Origin: Verrucomicrobiales bacterium
GTDB lineage: Bacteria; Verrucomicrobiota; Verrucomicrobiia; Limisphaerales; J093
Length of the DNA: 64,000 nucleotides
Direction of reading: 5' to 3'
Assembly (NCBI GenBank): GCA_024233215.1
Contig: JACKPW010000008.1
Span: 62,001 to 126,000 of the forward strand
The translations under genes and the position numbers were made by a program. Numbering within the stretch: the first letter of the stretch is position 1; each line of letters begins with the position of its first letter. Below are positions 7,543 to 16,917 of this stretch, piece after piece. The notes under the pieces are model-generated. The model saw nothing but the letters and a program-made list of their open reading frames with translations. It was not told the origin of the DNA and searched no databases.

Positions 7543-9893
7543 CCAGTCCGGTTGAAGCGATTCGTCCGGCCAGACTGCGCGTGCCTTGACGGACCGGCCA
7601 TCGAGTCCAGGTCCAGTCGGCTCGACTTTCCGCCGGGCAGGTTGATGCTCGCGAGCCGCTGGGAAACGCCGCTGTAGCCATGCAATACCCCACCGAACCG
7701 GGGCGGCGGATTACGCGTGGCAAAGGGCGGTGTGACAAGAAGGACTTCCGCCGGACCGGCCGCCAGGGCCGGGAATCCGAACCGGCCTTCGGCATCCGTG
7801 GTGACCTGGATTGGCGGCCTGTTCTCTCCCGGAGATGTCGGCTTTCTGTAGCGCGGCTCGATTCGCAGCTGCTGGTGGGGCCAGGGAGATCCACCGATCC
7901 GCAAGGTCCCACTCAACTGGGCCTCCGCTTGGAGTGCCACCACGCTGTGGTTCGTCAGGCTTGCGAACGGGACTTCGGCAAACCGGTTGCCATCCCGGAT
8001 CACCACCGATTCGGCGTTCGCATCCGAATGCACGAACATCCGTCCTTTCTCGTCGGTCTTCGCCACCGCACTTAGTTTCACCCCATCCCCAGTTCGGGTC
8101 TCCCGCGCCAACTGCACCTCCGCCCCGGCCACCGGCTTGCCTTCGAACGTGACCGTGAACCAGAGACGGTTGTCCTCCAGAACATTCCGCTCCGCCTTGC
8201 TTAAGTCCACTCGGTCGCCAACCGCAACAGCTTGACTGCCCGCTTGGGGAGGGAGAGGCAACGCTGGGTTCACTTCCCTGCCATACGCATCAAGTGCCCG
8301 GATTGGCCAGAGTTGCACCGTTCCCAAGTCAAAAGGGACTTCACTGTCAGCACCGGAAACTTCCGGCAACGAGAAAGTCATGTGGGCCGTGCAGTTCGGG
8401 ATGCGAACTTGCTGCCCATTCTCACCCGTCACCTCATGCTGAGGCACTCGCATCGTGAGCGCATAGTCACCCGGGGCAACGTCCTCCACCCGGAAGCTGC
8501 CGTCCTTGGCAACGTCCCACGAGTAGTTGCGGTGGCTCTCCGCGGCGGCCCGGTAGGCGGCGGAAGTCCTCCATTCCCGGATCTCCGCTCGCGTCCTGGC
8601 ATCCTCTGGAGGGTAGGGAGCACGACTTCCGAAACCACGATCCCCCGACTGCGACCAGTCCGGCCGCACCTTGGCGTCCTTCAACTCCAGCCGCCCCACA
8701 ACCGTTCTGCCGACGCCTCCGTAGGCGACGTGTGTTGTCTGGCCGGGTTCAACCGTGACGGATTGAGGGTGACTGGGCGTGAAACGCGACCGTGAGACCT
8801 TGATCCACCGCACCAATTGATATCTTCCCCGCGGCACCTTCGAAAACGAGAAGTGGCCCTCTGCGTCCGTGGTTTGCTGGAATTTCTCAAAGTCCAGCTC
8901 GAGCCACCGTTCCGGCCCCATCTCTGACCTCAATCCCACGAGCACGTTGGTGCCCGGCGCGTTCCCAATCCGAAGTGTGCCCTCCACCCCACCCCAAGGA
9001 CGTAACACAAGCGGGTTCCCGCTCGCCAGGTCCTCCTCAGTTGTTTCGGCGTAACCATGCTCTTCGTGAATCGCCACCAAGCGCGGCTCGGTCACCAGCG
9101 CAGGCACCGCGAAGTGTCCTTTCGCATCGGTCTCCGTCAGGGCCTTGCTGTCGCCGTCGTTGTGAACGATGCGACCCGCGCCAAGCGAGAGTCTGCCGGT
9201 TCCAAGGCACGCCACTTGCGCCCCCTCCACTCTCGTCCCTTGAGCGGTCACCACCGTTCCCGAGAGATCTCCGCCGCGTCTCAGCGCAAAGGTGAATTCG
9301 TGCCGTCCCTTGGTCGTGATGATCCCGGTTTCGGCAGGCAGGTAGCCTTCCGCCCTCACCATGAACGCCGCGGAACTGACGTTGTTCCGGCTCGTGGCAG
9401 CCTTGAATCGGTCCCCCGCTCGGTTCACCTGAAACACCATTTGCCAGACCGGGTAATCCCAATCCGAGCGACTGTGGTGTTCATCCGAGAAAAGGAAGTA
9501 GTCGCGTATCGGTTCCCCCGTCCCGGCATCCACCACCCGACCTTCAATCATGATCGTGCGGACCGGCAGATAGAGCGAATACTCCTTCGACAGCGCCGGA
9601 TCGATGCGGTGGGTCATCGCCTCCACACCCGGCTTGGAGACTGAAACCTCGAACGGATCCGCCGGCGCCGCGTCCCAGGAAAACCGCCCTTCGGCATCGG
9701 TTTCGGCGCGCCATTGCAGGGACTTCAACCCGCGCCAGCCCGGCACCGTCACGGACGCCCCTTTCACCGGCTGACCGACCTCGTCCACAACCCTGCCTCG
9801 GATCGTTCGTCCTTTGCTGAACATGCTGCTCCCCTCCGCACGATCACTTCCCCTCGCCGACCCAACGTCCTCCCCCGGTTCATCCGGCATCAC
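7383..9893 (-). CDS. carboxypeptidase-regulatory-like repeat protein, N-terminal part
   Basis: The frame starts at a GTG at 9893 (ATG at 9890), overlapping the stop of the M56 gene at 9880, so translation is probably coupled. True coding ends near 7600; the remaining residues to 7383 are out of frame. There is no signal peptide or transmembrane segment at this start. It consists of serial CarboxypepD_reg-like sandwiches, recognised by G-R-V-V-D-E...G-x-P-V-x-G-A and T-D-A-E-G-R/H-F motifs (about five). The order of sub-motifs (TGEPI, HGYAETTEEDL, LRPWGGVEGTL) repeats that in the tail of the neighbouring M56 protein, so the gene looks like one more supermodule that became a separate frame. The alternative is that both genes were once one and a further frameshift at 9880-9893 splits them. 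Confidence 0.7.
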   Translation of the reverse strand: MMPDEPGEDVGSARGSDRAEGSSMFSKGRTIRGRVVDEVGQPVKGASVTVPGWRGLKSLQWRAETDAEGRFSWDAAPADPFEVSVSKPGVEAMTHRIDPALSKEYSLYLPVRTIMIEGRVVDAGTGEPIRDYFLFSDEHHSRSDWDYPVWQMVFQVNRAGDRFKAATSRNNVSSAAFMVRAEGYLPAETGIITTKGRHEFTFALRRGGDLSGTVVTAQGTRVEGAQVACLGTGRLSLGAGRIVHNDGDSKALTETDAKGHFAVPALVTEPRLVAIHEEHGYAETTEEDLASGNPLVLRPWGGVEGTLRIGNAPGTNVLVGLRSEMGPERWLELDFEKFQQTTDAEGHFSFSKVPRGRYQLVRWIKVSRSRFTPSHPQSVTVEPGQTTHVAYGGVGRTVVGRLELKDAKVRPDWSQSGDRGFGSRAPYPPEDARTRAEIREWRTSAAYRAAAESHRNYSWDVAKDGSFRVEDVAPGDYALTMRVPQHEVTGENGQQVRIPNCTAHMTFSLPEVSGADSEVPFDLGTVQLWPIRALDAYGREVNPALPLPPQAGSQAVAVGDRVDLSKAERNVLEDNRLWFTVTFEGKPVAGAEVQLARETRTGDGVKLSAVAKTDEKGRMFVHSDANAESVVIRDGNRFAEVPFASLTNHSVVALQAEAQLSGTLRIGGSPWPHQQLRIEPRYRKPTSPGENRPPIQVTTDAEGRFGFPALAAGPAEVLLVTPPFATRNPPPRFGGVLHGYSGVSQRLASINLPGGKSSRLDLDSMAGPSRHAQSGRTNRFNRTGWRWRCCWSIAAGHRRSWLRDYRLRMVRSWSPMPNHALINSSSNSIAIPAGTS

Positions 9894-12800
9894 CGGTATC
9901 TCGCCCAGGTCCAGAGGCTCCGCCGTTGGTTGCGAGATCCGCAGTCACGGAGAAGGCGACGGTGCCGCTGCCGCCGGAGTACATCTCTCCATCGAGGCTG
10001 GCATAGACTTCCGCCTCAAGGGTGTGATCGCCGGGCTCGACGAACGGAAACAGGAACCGACCATCGTCGCGCGTCCAGGCCTGCAAGTGCACGTAGCGCC
10101 CAGGGGCCCCGGACTTCAGTCCACGTAATCCGACATGGGCCTGCGTCCAATCGAGGGACGGCGCGGTCGCTCGGTTCGTATCCCCAACCCGGCCTGGCAG
10201 ATGGTCGTGCGTTCCGGGAAGCCGCAAGACCACCCGACCCATCACCGGGCGGCCGCTTCCGGGAAACGGAAGCGTGACCACCGTGGGCTCGCCCGCCTTG
10301 ACCTTGAGCGGCAGCGGGAAGCTGGATCCCAAGATAAACTGGACCTCGACCGGCGGAACGCGCTCGATCACGAATCGCCCCTCCGCATCCGAGGTGGCGC
10401 CGGGAGAAAAGAAGGGGGTCAGGGCGAGTGGCTCCGCCCGCTCGGCCGGCTTGATCCAGACCCCCTTGTCCGCGCCAACCCAATCCTCAAACCGCAGAGT
10501 TCCCTCGACACGGCCCCACGGGTGAAGGGCGAGCCGGCCCGAGGTCGCGAGATCCTCTCCGCTCACCTCCCCGTAACCAAGGTCGGGATGCACCGCCACA
10601 AAGCGGAGGTTGGGCGTGCGCAAGGGCAACGAGAAGCGACCGTATGAATCGCTCACGGTCCGTTCGCTCGCGGACAGTCTCGCCCCGAAAAGCGCGACCT
10701 CCCCCGACCCACTTGGCCACAATTCGGCAACTTCGGCTCCGCTCACCGGATTGCCGCCGGCGTCTACCACCACGCCGGACGTGGCGTTTCCCCGCTTCAG
10801 GGTGAAGGTAATGTCCTGAACGCTGGCCTCAGCGAGCATCGGAGTGATCTGCGGCCCGTACCCGGGGGCCGCCACCCCATAGGCAATCGGAAACCAAACT
10901 GACGACTTGCGGGTGACTGCGAAAGCACCGTCCTCCTCGCGCGGCGCATCGCTCTGATGCCAGTCAAACGGACCGCGATCCCCCCAATAATAGTCGCCCT
11001 GGAACAGCACGGCGTTCGTGATGGCGCCTCCCCCATCGGCGTCCACCGCGCGAATCCGGAAGTGAGGTTTGCCGGCCTCCGCGGCGGAAGCCGTGTTCGT
11101 GGGCGTTGCTTGACTCGATTCCTCAATCGATGGCTGAGCGGGCGGAGCCGCTTTCGTTTCCTCTCCCCCTGGCGGGTGACGCAAGCGTAGGGTCAAAACA
11201 CCGACATCCAAAGGCTCGTTCGTCCCGCCCTCGGCTGTCGGTTCGATTACGACCGGGATCCGATCATACTCAAGGGCGGGATTCTCGAACAGCTCTTCGA
11301 AACGGTGCATTCGCCGCGGATGGAGTCGATACCGCCCTGCCGCCACGGCCTCGAACCGAAACTGCCCGTTCTCATCGCAGAAGACCGTATAGCCGTAGGG
11401 AATTGCGATGGGATCGGTTGCGGCTGCAGTTTGATCCCATGCCTCGTAGAGATCACAAACCACATCCCCGAAAGCCGTATCCTCCAGTCCCGGACCGAGC
11501 AACACCCGGCCGGTCACCACCCGGCCTTCATTCCGCCAGAATGCCTCGGTGGTCTCGCCCGCCTTCACAGTCACCCACCTGCGTTGGCTCCCCTCACCGG
11601 CACGCACAACCCTGGGGCGACTCCCGTCCCGACTCGGATGAGGTTCGTAGGGCACGTCGAGTTGGATACTCCAGATTCCAGCGGGGACACCGACGAAGGT
11701 GAAACGACCCTCTGCATCTGTCCGTTCCGCCCAGACGAAATAATTGAGAAGAATGAGGTCGGCCCCGGCGCCCTGGGTAATCCTCACTTCCTGTCCCTGT
11801 ACCGGGTTACCACGAAGCTCGACCACCCCTTCGATTTTCCCGAAGGGCAGCAGTCTGATCGTCCGGGTCTTTGCCAGTTCCTCTCCTGTGATCCGGGCAA
11901 ATCCATACGCGCGATGCACCGCAATCAAGGTCGGATTGGGCCGCATCGCGCGCAGGGAGAAGTGGCCTTCGGCGTCAGTTCTCGTGTAGGCCTCTTCACC
12001 GTCAGTTCCGGGTGGCATGGACCCGTGCGCGGTCAACTCGCCCCGGCCCAGGATGACCATCCCACAGTCCAGCATTGCCACCTCGGCATCGCTCACCGGA
12101 TCGCCTGTTGAATCGACAACAACCCCGTACGGTTCTTCACCCTTGGTCAGTCTGAATTCATACTGATGGGATCCGTAGGCAAGGAACACGGGAGAGAGTG
12201 CGGGTTGGTAGCCCCCGGCCGTGACCAGGAATCTGACTTCCGCGGCGAAGACCTGATCGGGACCGACGTGATAGGCGCCCTCGGCATCGACAACCCGCAA
12301 CCACCGCGGTTGCCAGATCACGCGCCCTTTCTCTGGCGGCCCCAAGGCCTGCCCATGAATGATCTCAAAATGGGTAATCGGTTCACCAGTGTCGGCATCC
12401 CTCACGTGCCCCGTGAAAAGGAAGTCACCCTGGGTGGATATTCTTAACTCCACGTCACCACCTGCCGCCACTGGGTGGTAGGCTGAGCAGCTATAGAACC
12501 GGTGTTCATTGGTGGGGGAGACCCCCAACACGACTTCCCCCTTCGGCACCCCTTTCAGCGTGAATCTCCCCGCCGCGTCCGTCCGAGCCCGCCATTGCTC
12601 CCACGAGGCCACCGGGTAGCCCACCTTGGGCAAATCAGCAACATCGACCCAAGCGCCTTCCACCGGTTTGCCGTCGTCGTTGAGAACGCGCCCGCTGACG
12701 GTTCGCCCCTTTTCGAGGCGGATTATCACCGGGTCCTCGGCTTCGGCGGGATCAACCTTGCCGCCTTTGGGAACCCAGCCCTGAGCTTCCACGAGGAACG

Positions 12801-13758
12801 AGACCACGCCACAACCCGTCGGTATCGGGAATTCACCCGATTGGTCCGTGCCGAGGCGCCCCAGGTCCCTTGATGGTGAAGCGACCAACAACTGCACCTC
12901 AGCGCCCACGACCGGGCTCCCATCCGGGTCCACGACCCTTGCCGTCAACGTGGCCCGATGCGATTCCCCTTTTTCGGGTTTGTATTCAGCGCTCTCCGCA
13001 GCTGCGGCGTCCGCACTGGCATCTTCCGACGCCGGCGATTGCGGATCCGTCAATCCCACCACCGCCAGGGCTCCCAGAAGCACCACCGCCAGGGCTGACC
13101 AACGGGAGGGTTTGCGAAAGCCGGCGATGCGTTCGAGGCGTTCCTTCAGCCGGCGTTTGTCCTCGAGGATGCCGACCAACCCGGGAATGGCCACCGGGCG
13201 TCGGACACTTTCCAGCAGGTGCAGGATGGTCTCGCCGTAGGCGTGGCGTTGCCCTTCGCCCGTGACCGCCAGGGCCAGTTCGTCGCAGGCCAGTTCGCGG
13301 TCCGCCCGCATCCGGGCGAAGGCCAGCCAGATCAGCGGATTCCACCAATGCACGATCTGCAGCGCCGTCATCAGCCAGTTCAGGAAGAGGTCGCCGCGCT
13401 TGAGATGGGCGAGTTCGTGCAGGAAGACAAAACGCAGTTCCTGCGGCGAAAAGCGGTCGGCGAAACCTGCGGGCAGGAGAATGCGCGGCCGCCACCAACC
13501 GCAAAGCGCCGGCGTAGCCAGGCCGGAGGTTTGGGCCAGGGCGGGTTGGGACCGGATGGCCATCGCCCGGCAGCAGGATTGCAGAATCGACCGCACCGGT
13601 TGGTCCACGACCGGGGTGGCTCCGGCCAATCGTCGTCGGGCGCGAATCACCAACCCGGTTGCCAGCAGGCTGAAACCGAACACACCGAGCAACCACACGA
13701 GGAAGGCGAATCCGATCCCGTCGAAGGAACCGGAGGCCGGCGCGGGAGGAACGATCAT
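9880..13758 (-). CDS. M56 family (BlaR1-like) membrane metallopeptidase with long carboxypeptidase-regulatory tail
   Basis: This is the main frame, 1292 residues. The N-terminal part has membrane segments (FAFLVWLLGVFGFSLLATGL), the zinc motif HELAH at about residues 114-118, and downstream ADRELACDELAL, which supplies the third ligand, as in BlaR1/MecR1. A further transmembrane helix (ALAVVLLGALAVVGL) ends the peptidase part near residue 225. About 1050 residues of carboxypeptidase-regulatory-like sandwiches follow (T-D-A-E-G-R/H-F motifs) in two tandem supermodules, in place of the penicillin-binding domain of BlaR1. The first membrane helices lie in other frames at 13829-14153, so the true start is probably 14153. 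The gene follows a blaI-type gene, so it is inferred to sense an outside signal and cleave the repressor. Confidence 0.8.
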   Translation of the reverse strand: MIVPPAPASGSFDGIGFAFLVWLLGVFGFSLLATGLVIRARRRLAGATPVVDQPVRSILQSCCRAMAIRSQPALAQTSGLATPALCGWWRPRILLPAGFADRFSPQELRFVFLHELAHLKRGDLFLNWLMTALQIVHWWNPLIWLAFARMRADRELACDELALAVTGEGQRHAYGETILHLLESVRRPVAIPGLVGILEDKRRLKERLERIAGFRKPSRWSALAVVLLGALAVVGLTDPQSPASEDASADAAAAESAEYKPEKGESHRATLTARVVDPDGSPVVGAEVQLLVASPSRDLGRLGTDQSGEFPIPTGCGVVSFLVEAQGWVPKGGKVDPAEAEDPVIIRLEKGRTVSGRVLNDDGKPVEGAWVDVADLPKVGYPVASWEQWRARTDAAGRFTLKGVPKGEVVLGVSPTNEHRFYSCSAYHPVAAGGDVELRISTQGDFLFTGHVRDADTGEPITHFEIIHGQALGPPEKGRVIWQPRWLRVVDAEGAYHVGPDQVFAAEVRFLVTAGGYQPALSPVFLAYGSHQYEFRLTKGEEPYGVVVDSTGDPVSDAEVAMLDCGMVILGRGELTAHGSMPPGTDGEEAYTRTDAEGHFSLRAMRPNPTLIAVHRAYGFARITGEELAKTRTIRLLPFGKIEGVVELRGNPVQGQEVRITQGAGADLILLNYFVWAERTDAEGRFTFVGVPAGIWSIQLDVPYEPHPSRDGSRPRVVRAGEGSQRRWVTVKAGETTEAFWRNEGRVVTGRVLLGPGLEDTAFGDVVCDLYEAWDQTAAATDPIAIPYGYTVFCDENGQFRFEAVAAGRYRLHPRRMHRFEELFENPALEYDRIPVVIEPTAEGGTNEPLDVGVLTLRLRHPPGGEETKAAPPAQPSIEESSQATPTNTASAAEAGKPHFRIRAVDADGGGAITNAVLFQGDYYWGDRGPFDWHQSDAPREEDGAFAVTRKSSVWFPIAYGVAAPGYGPQITPMLAEASVQDITFTLKRGNATSGVVVDAGGNPVSGAEVAELWPSGSGEVALFGARLSASERTVSDSYGRFSLPLRTPNLRFVAVHPDLGYGEVSGEDLATSGRLALHPWGRVEGTLRFEDWVGADKGVWIKPAERAEPLALTPFFSPGATSDAEGRFVIERVPPVEVQFILGSSFPLPLKVKAGEPTVVTLPFPGSGRPVMGRVVLRLPGTHDHLPGRVGDTNRATAPSLDWTQAHVGLRGLKSGAPGRYVHLQAWTRDDGRFLFPFVEPGDHTLEAEVYASLDGEMYSGGSGTVAFSVTADLATNGGASGPGRDTGDAG

Positions 13759-13828
13759 TCCCGCCGGGACAGCGAGAGACGGATCGGCCGGGAGGACCTC
13801 GGTCGCGGTCGCAGGGAAGTCGGCTTCG

Positions 13829-14153
13829 TCAGTGGCGGTGGGGCGCGAACTCCCGGTTTGCCGGCCGGGGCAACCAAGGCGGGCTCGTTTCAGCGGGCCG
13901 TGGAGCGACAGGCGTCGTCACCAAGGCGGCCTGTGGCAGCGATGGCGAAACGAGGTTGAGCAGGCTGAAGGCACTCGTGAACGTCACGGGCAGGAGCAGT
14001 CGCACCACCACGACGAGCCAGAGCGCATGTCGCCAACCGGCGCTCAGGCGCCGACGGAACAGGCGTTGCGCGAGCAAGCACGAGCAGGACCAGGACCGCC
14101 GATTGCCAGCCCACGCGAAAGAGCCAGTCGAGGATGGTGAGAGAGGGGGACAT
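13829..14153 (-). pseudogene. frame-shifted N-terminus of the M56 peptidase
   Basis: From an ATG at 14153 the frame reads MSPSLTILDWLFRVGWQSA, then VLVLLVL. A one-base excess near 14074 shifts it to LAQRLFRRRLSAGWRHALW and the next helix VVVVRLLLPVTF. This is the typical first two helices of BlaR1/M56 proteins (helix, then R-x-x-L-x-x-x-W-R-H). A second one-base excess in the run of four at 13840-13843 (+ strand G run) restores the frame of 9880-13758. Both junctions give a continuous sensible protein, so a single gene from 14153 to 9880 with two indels is the best reading. Confidence 0.7.
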
Positions 14154-14181
14154 GGGACGTTCCAGGTGACGCGAGGGAATC

Positions 14182-14345
14182 AACCACGAATGGACACGAA
14201 TTCACACGAATGGGGGGTGGCTCGAAAGTCCGGTGGCGGAGGTTGGCAGTCTGACTTGACGCCGAATGGCACCCGGATCGCTCTCCCAGGTGATCCGTCC
14301 CGTGGCCATCCGAATTCGTGTCCATTCGTGTTCATTCGTGGTTCC
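14182..14345. repeat. inverted pair of CACGAAT-type repeats
   Basis: The left arm (14182-14212) contains CCACGAATGGACACGAATT. The right arm (about 14306-14345) is its reverse complement with an extra unit (AATTCGTGTCC, ATTCGTG, TTCATTCGTGG). Each arm is built from a degenerate CACGAAT core. About 90 bp lie between the arms. The pair separates blaI from the M56 gene and fills most of their 209-bp gap. Repeats of this type are common in Verrucomicrobia genomes from general knowledge; their role is unknown. Confidence 0.7.
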
Positions 14346-14362
14346 TTTGCATGCCTGAGGGT

Positions 14363-14737
14363 TCAACGACGGCGCTCGAGGATGCGACGCAGGGCGGCGA
14401 GTTCGGTATCGGACAGTTGTTGTTTGTCCACGAAATGGGCGAGCAACGGCGCGAGTGAACCGCCGAAGACGCGTTCGAGAAACGACTCGCTGACCTCGGC
14501 GACGCAATCGGCCTCGCTGACCCGCGGCGAATAGAGGTAGGCCCGGCCATCGCGCTCGAATCCCAAAGCGCCCTTCTTGACCAACCGAGTCAGCAAGGTC
14601 TTGACCGTATTGGGATGCCAGGAGCGATCGGCGACGCGGAGGGCCTCGATGATGTCACTGGCGGATTGGGGGGCGGAAACCCAGAGGATCTTCATGACCT
14701 CCCACTCGGCCTCGGAAATGCGTGGAACAACGGGCAT
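14363..14737 (-). CDS. blaI: BlaI/MecI-type transcriptional repressor
   Basis: The protein has 124 residues, the usual family length. The N-terminal winged helix is clear: ISEAEWEVMKILW, SASDIIEAL, WHPNTVKTLLTRLVKKGAL, then a wing GFERDGRAYLYSP. The C-terminal part (about 75-124) is the helical dimerisation arm containing the region cleaved in BlaI/MecI. Start ATG at 14737. A perfect 8-bp inverted repeat lies 20 bp upstream at 14757-14778 and is a likely autoregulatory operator. It is followed, after an inserted repeat pair, by the M56 peptidase that would inactivate it. In this phylum such pairs are not necessarily about beta-lactams, and no beta-lactamase is visible nearby. Confidence 0.9.
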   Translation of the reverse strand: MPVVPRISEAEWEVMKILWVSAPQSASDIIEALRVADRSWHPNTVKTLLTRLVKKGALGFERDGRAYLYSPRVSEADCVAEVSESFLERVFGGSLAPLLAHFVDKQQLSDTELAALRRILERRR

Positions 14738-14756
14738 GGCGCTAATTAACTACGGC

Positions 14757-14778
14757 TGTAAACGACACAACGTTTACA
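14757..14778 (-). promoter_or_regulatory. predicted BlaI operator
   Basis: TGTAAACG and CGTTTACA form a perfect inverted repeat separated by six bases, resembling the TACA/TGTA-type operators of BlaI/MecI. On the minus strand a TTGACC (14799-14794) lies just upstream and could be the -35 of the blaI promoter, so the operator would overlap the -10 region. The distance to the blaI ATG is 20 bp. Promoter assignment is inference. Confidence 0.65.
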
Positions 14779-14805
14779 ACTGTCGTTAGTGATGGTCAAG
14801 CAGGG

Positions 14806-14907
14806 TCAGTGACAAAGGAATTCCAAGTCCGCCAGGTTCGGTGGGGCGGGCGAATTGAATTGTCCATCGGAGAACCAACCGATGACTGCGTGGCCCTGGG
14901 TGTCCAT
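14806..14907 (-). other. possible small ORF or gene remnant (33 residues)
   Basis: The minus frame reads MDTQGHAVIGWFSDGQFNSP, then continues to a TGA at 14808-14806. The composition looks protein-like, and the same frame remains open upstream to the terminator at 14966 without a start codon. It ends just before the blaI promoter. It could be the last piece of a deleted gene or chance coding potential; no homologue is recognised. Confidence 0.25.
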
Positions 14908-14929
14908 CCCGATGACGTGGCGGTCCCCT

Positions 14930-14966
14930 CCGGACAAAGAAAGGGGCGCCGGGTTCTCCGGCGCCC
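14930..14966 (-). terminator. intrinsic terminator after the secreted protein gene
   Basis: GGGCGCCGG and CCGGCGCCC form a perfect 9-bp stem with a 5-base loop (14944-14966). On the minus strand the stem is followed by a T-rich tail (CTTTCTTTGT). It lies 45 bp past the stop at 15011 in the right orientation. Confidence 0.7.
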
Positions 14967-15010
14967 TGCTGGCATGAGACGGGACGATGCGGACTGTCGC
15001 CGCCTTTGCC

Positions 15011-16100
15011 CTACTGGGTCGGCACCACTTCGGTACTCGTCCCCGGATCGATGCCCGGGTCGGTCACATCCGACACCGTGATGGTCTGCGGCCCTTCCGT
15101 GAAGAAGATGATCTGCGCCGTGGCCGTGCCGCTCACCAAGGCCAGGTCCTCTGGCAGGAACGCGTTCGGGTCGGATGAGGCGAAGTGCACGGTATCCGTG
15201 ACGCTGCGCATCACCGCGTAGTCCTGCGCGACCGCGTTGATCGTCACGGTGACCTCCGAGAAGAGCGGCACAGGGTCCGGGGTCCCGGTCTTGCCGGTGG
15301 GCGTGCCCGGAGCATTGCTTTCGCCGGGCCAGAGGATTTGCAGCTGCGTGAACATCCGCTTCGCCAGCCGCCAGTAACCCATGTCTTCGCCCGGCAGACC
15401 GGACTTCGCGATCAGGACGGATTTCGTGGCACCGGTCGGCAGGATGCTCGTGGCTCCCGCATAAGGATTCCATTCGCCGGCCACAACGTCGGTCGTCGCC
15501 TGCAGCCCGAACCCGGTGTCCGGCAGACTCCAACCGAGCCAGAAGGCCGCGTCGTCATTCAGGATCATGATGCCCGCGGGATTCTCGGCGGCGAGTTCCC
15601 AGGTATCCGTGTCGAGCGGACCCGGGAAGTCATCCGTGATGTCGGTGCCCCCGACGGCCCCCGAGATTCGTGCCCGTGCCAGAACGGTCTTCTGGCCGAT
15701 ATAGGACGTTACATTGGGTTGGGCGCCAAAGTAGACCGTCACTGCGTCGTTGAACTTCTCTGCAGCCGCAGCCGGCAAGACCAAGTCCGTGGACGCCTCG
15801 GGTGAGAAGATCGTGATGCTCGTGTCGTCGTTGAAGGTCATGCCCCAGACCCCGACGGCGGTGGAACTGGCGACAGATCCGAGTTCGCCGGCGCCGCCGA
15901 ACATGAAACTGTTGGAGTCCGGCATGTCCGTCTTGTAACGAAAAGTGGCGTTGAAGGTGCCATCGTCCGCGACACGCATGTCGAAGAAGACCACATCCGG
16001 CTGACTCCAGTCCGGACCGGCTCCCGTCCGGGGATCTCGCGCCACCAGGAACATGTGCGTCTGGAAGCCCGCGTAACCCGCGGAAGGAAGCTCCGGACCG
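15011..16100 (-). CDS. secreted protein, C-terminal half (frame-shifted from the N-terminal half)
   Basis: Continuation of the gene starting at 16917; sense resumes with SAGYAGFQTHMFLVARDP after a one-base loss near 16090. The sequence is rich in beta-like segments (PDVVFFDMRVADDGTFNATF, SYIGQKTVLARARISGAVGG, AAFWLGWSLPDTGFGLQ). It ends with an Ig-like stretch (VTVTINAVAQ; IIFFTEGPQTITVSDV) and a short tail PTQ before TAG. No catalytic residues are recognised. It resembles the secreted carbohydrate-binding or adhesion proteins of this phylum. A strong terminator follows, so it is the last gene of its unit. Confidence 0.65.
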
Positions 16101-16917
16101 TGAATTCGTACGTGGTGGGGCCACCGGAGCCCACCCAGGAGAAGTTGTCGCCCACCGTGCGGATGCCCTGCCGCTGCCACTGGCTGCCGGCCAGGGTGAG
16201 GAGGTTCAGGCCCGGGGTCGCCGGCGTGGGCGCGGACATCGTCGGGGGCGGAATCTCCCCCGCCTTTGCCACGAGATGCACGTTGTCGATCCAGAACGCC
16301 GCGGTCCCCCCGGCATTGGAGATTTCCTCCGGCACCCACTTCTTGAACATCAACCCCGCGCACTCATCGAGGTTTGGGGTCAACGGGTTGATCGGAATGA
16401 CGATGTGCTGCCAACCGTCGGCGGCGGCCTCCTGGGACCAGGACGTTGGAGAGATAGACGCTCCAGTCCCAGTCCGGGGCGACGTAGCGGGCGGAGAGCA
16501 CTGCCAGGCCATTGTCGCCCCCGGTGTTGTTGAAGGCGTCGATGGCCAGGGTGGCGTTGCCGGTGTCCCATTTGAGATCGAACTCGAGCGTCTCGAATTC
16601 AAGCAGGTTGGTCCGCACGTCGCCGTTCCAGACCCACCCCCGAAGTTCCCCATGACCGTGATGACATTCTGCTTGTACTCCTCCCCGGCCGGAGGCGTGC
16701 CGAAGTCGGAAACAATGTGCAGGGATCCGCCGCCATTTCCAGTGTTGTCCTGCGTGGAATCCCACGAGGTCTGGGCCTGCCCCCAGGCAGTGCCCCAAGT
16801 GCCCTGGGCGTCATCCCAGGTCCAGAGAACGTCCTCGGCCGCCCGGCCAAGGGTGAAGGAACCGGCCAGCGCAAGCGCGGCCGCCGCCAATCGGAATGAG
16901 TGTGTTCTTGCGTTCAT
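16095..16917 (-). CDS. secreted protein, N-terminal half (frame-disrupted)
   Basis: Start ATG at 16917 gives a signal peptide (MNARTHSFRLAAAALALAGS, cleavage after GRAA). The mature start is rich in Trp (DVLWTWDDAQGTWGTAWGQ). The middle reads EFDLKWDTGNATLAIDAF and DGWQHIVIPINPLTPNLDEC, then FWIDNVHLVA, the layout of a carbohydrate-binding-module-like jelly roll ending in a strand with an I-D-N-V motif. Frame changes are needed at about 16637-16641 (one G missing from a five-G run), about 16435-16442 (one base too many) and about 16090. All three junctions restore plausible sequence. Role inferred as a polysaccharide-binding exported protein. Confidence 0.65.
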
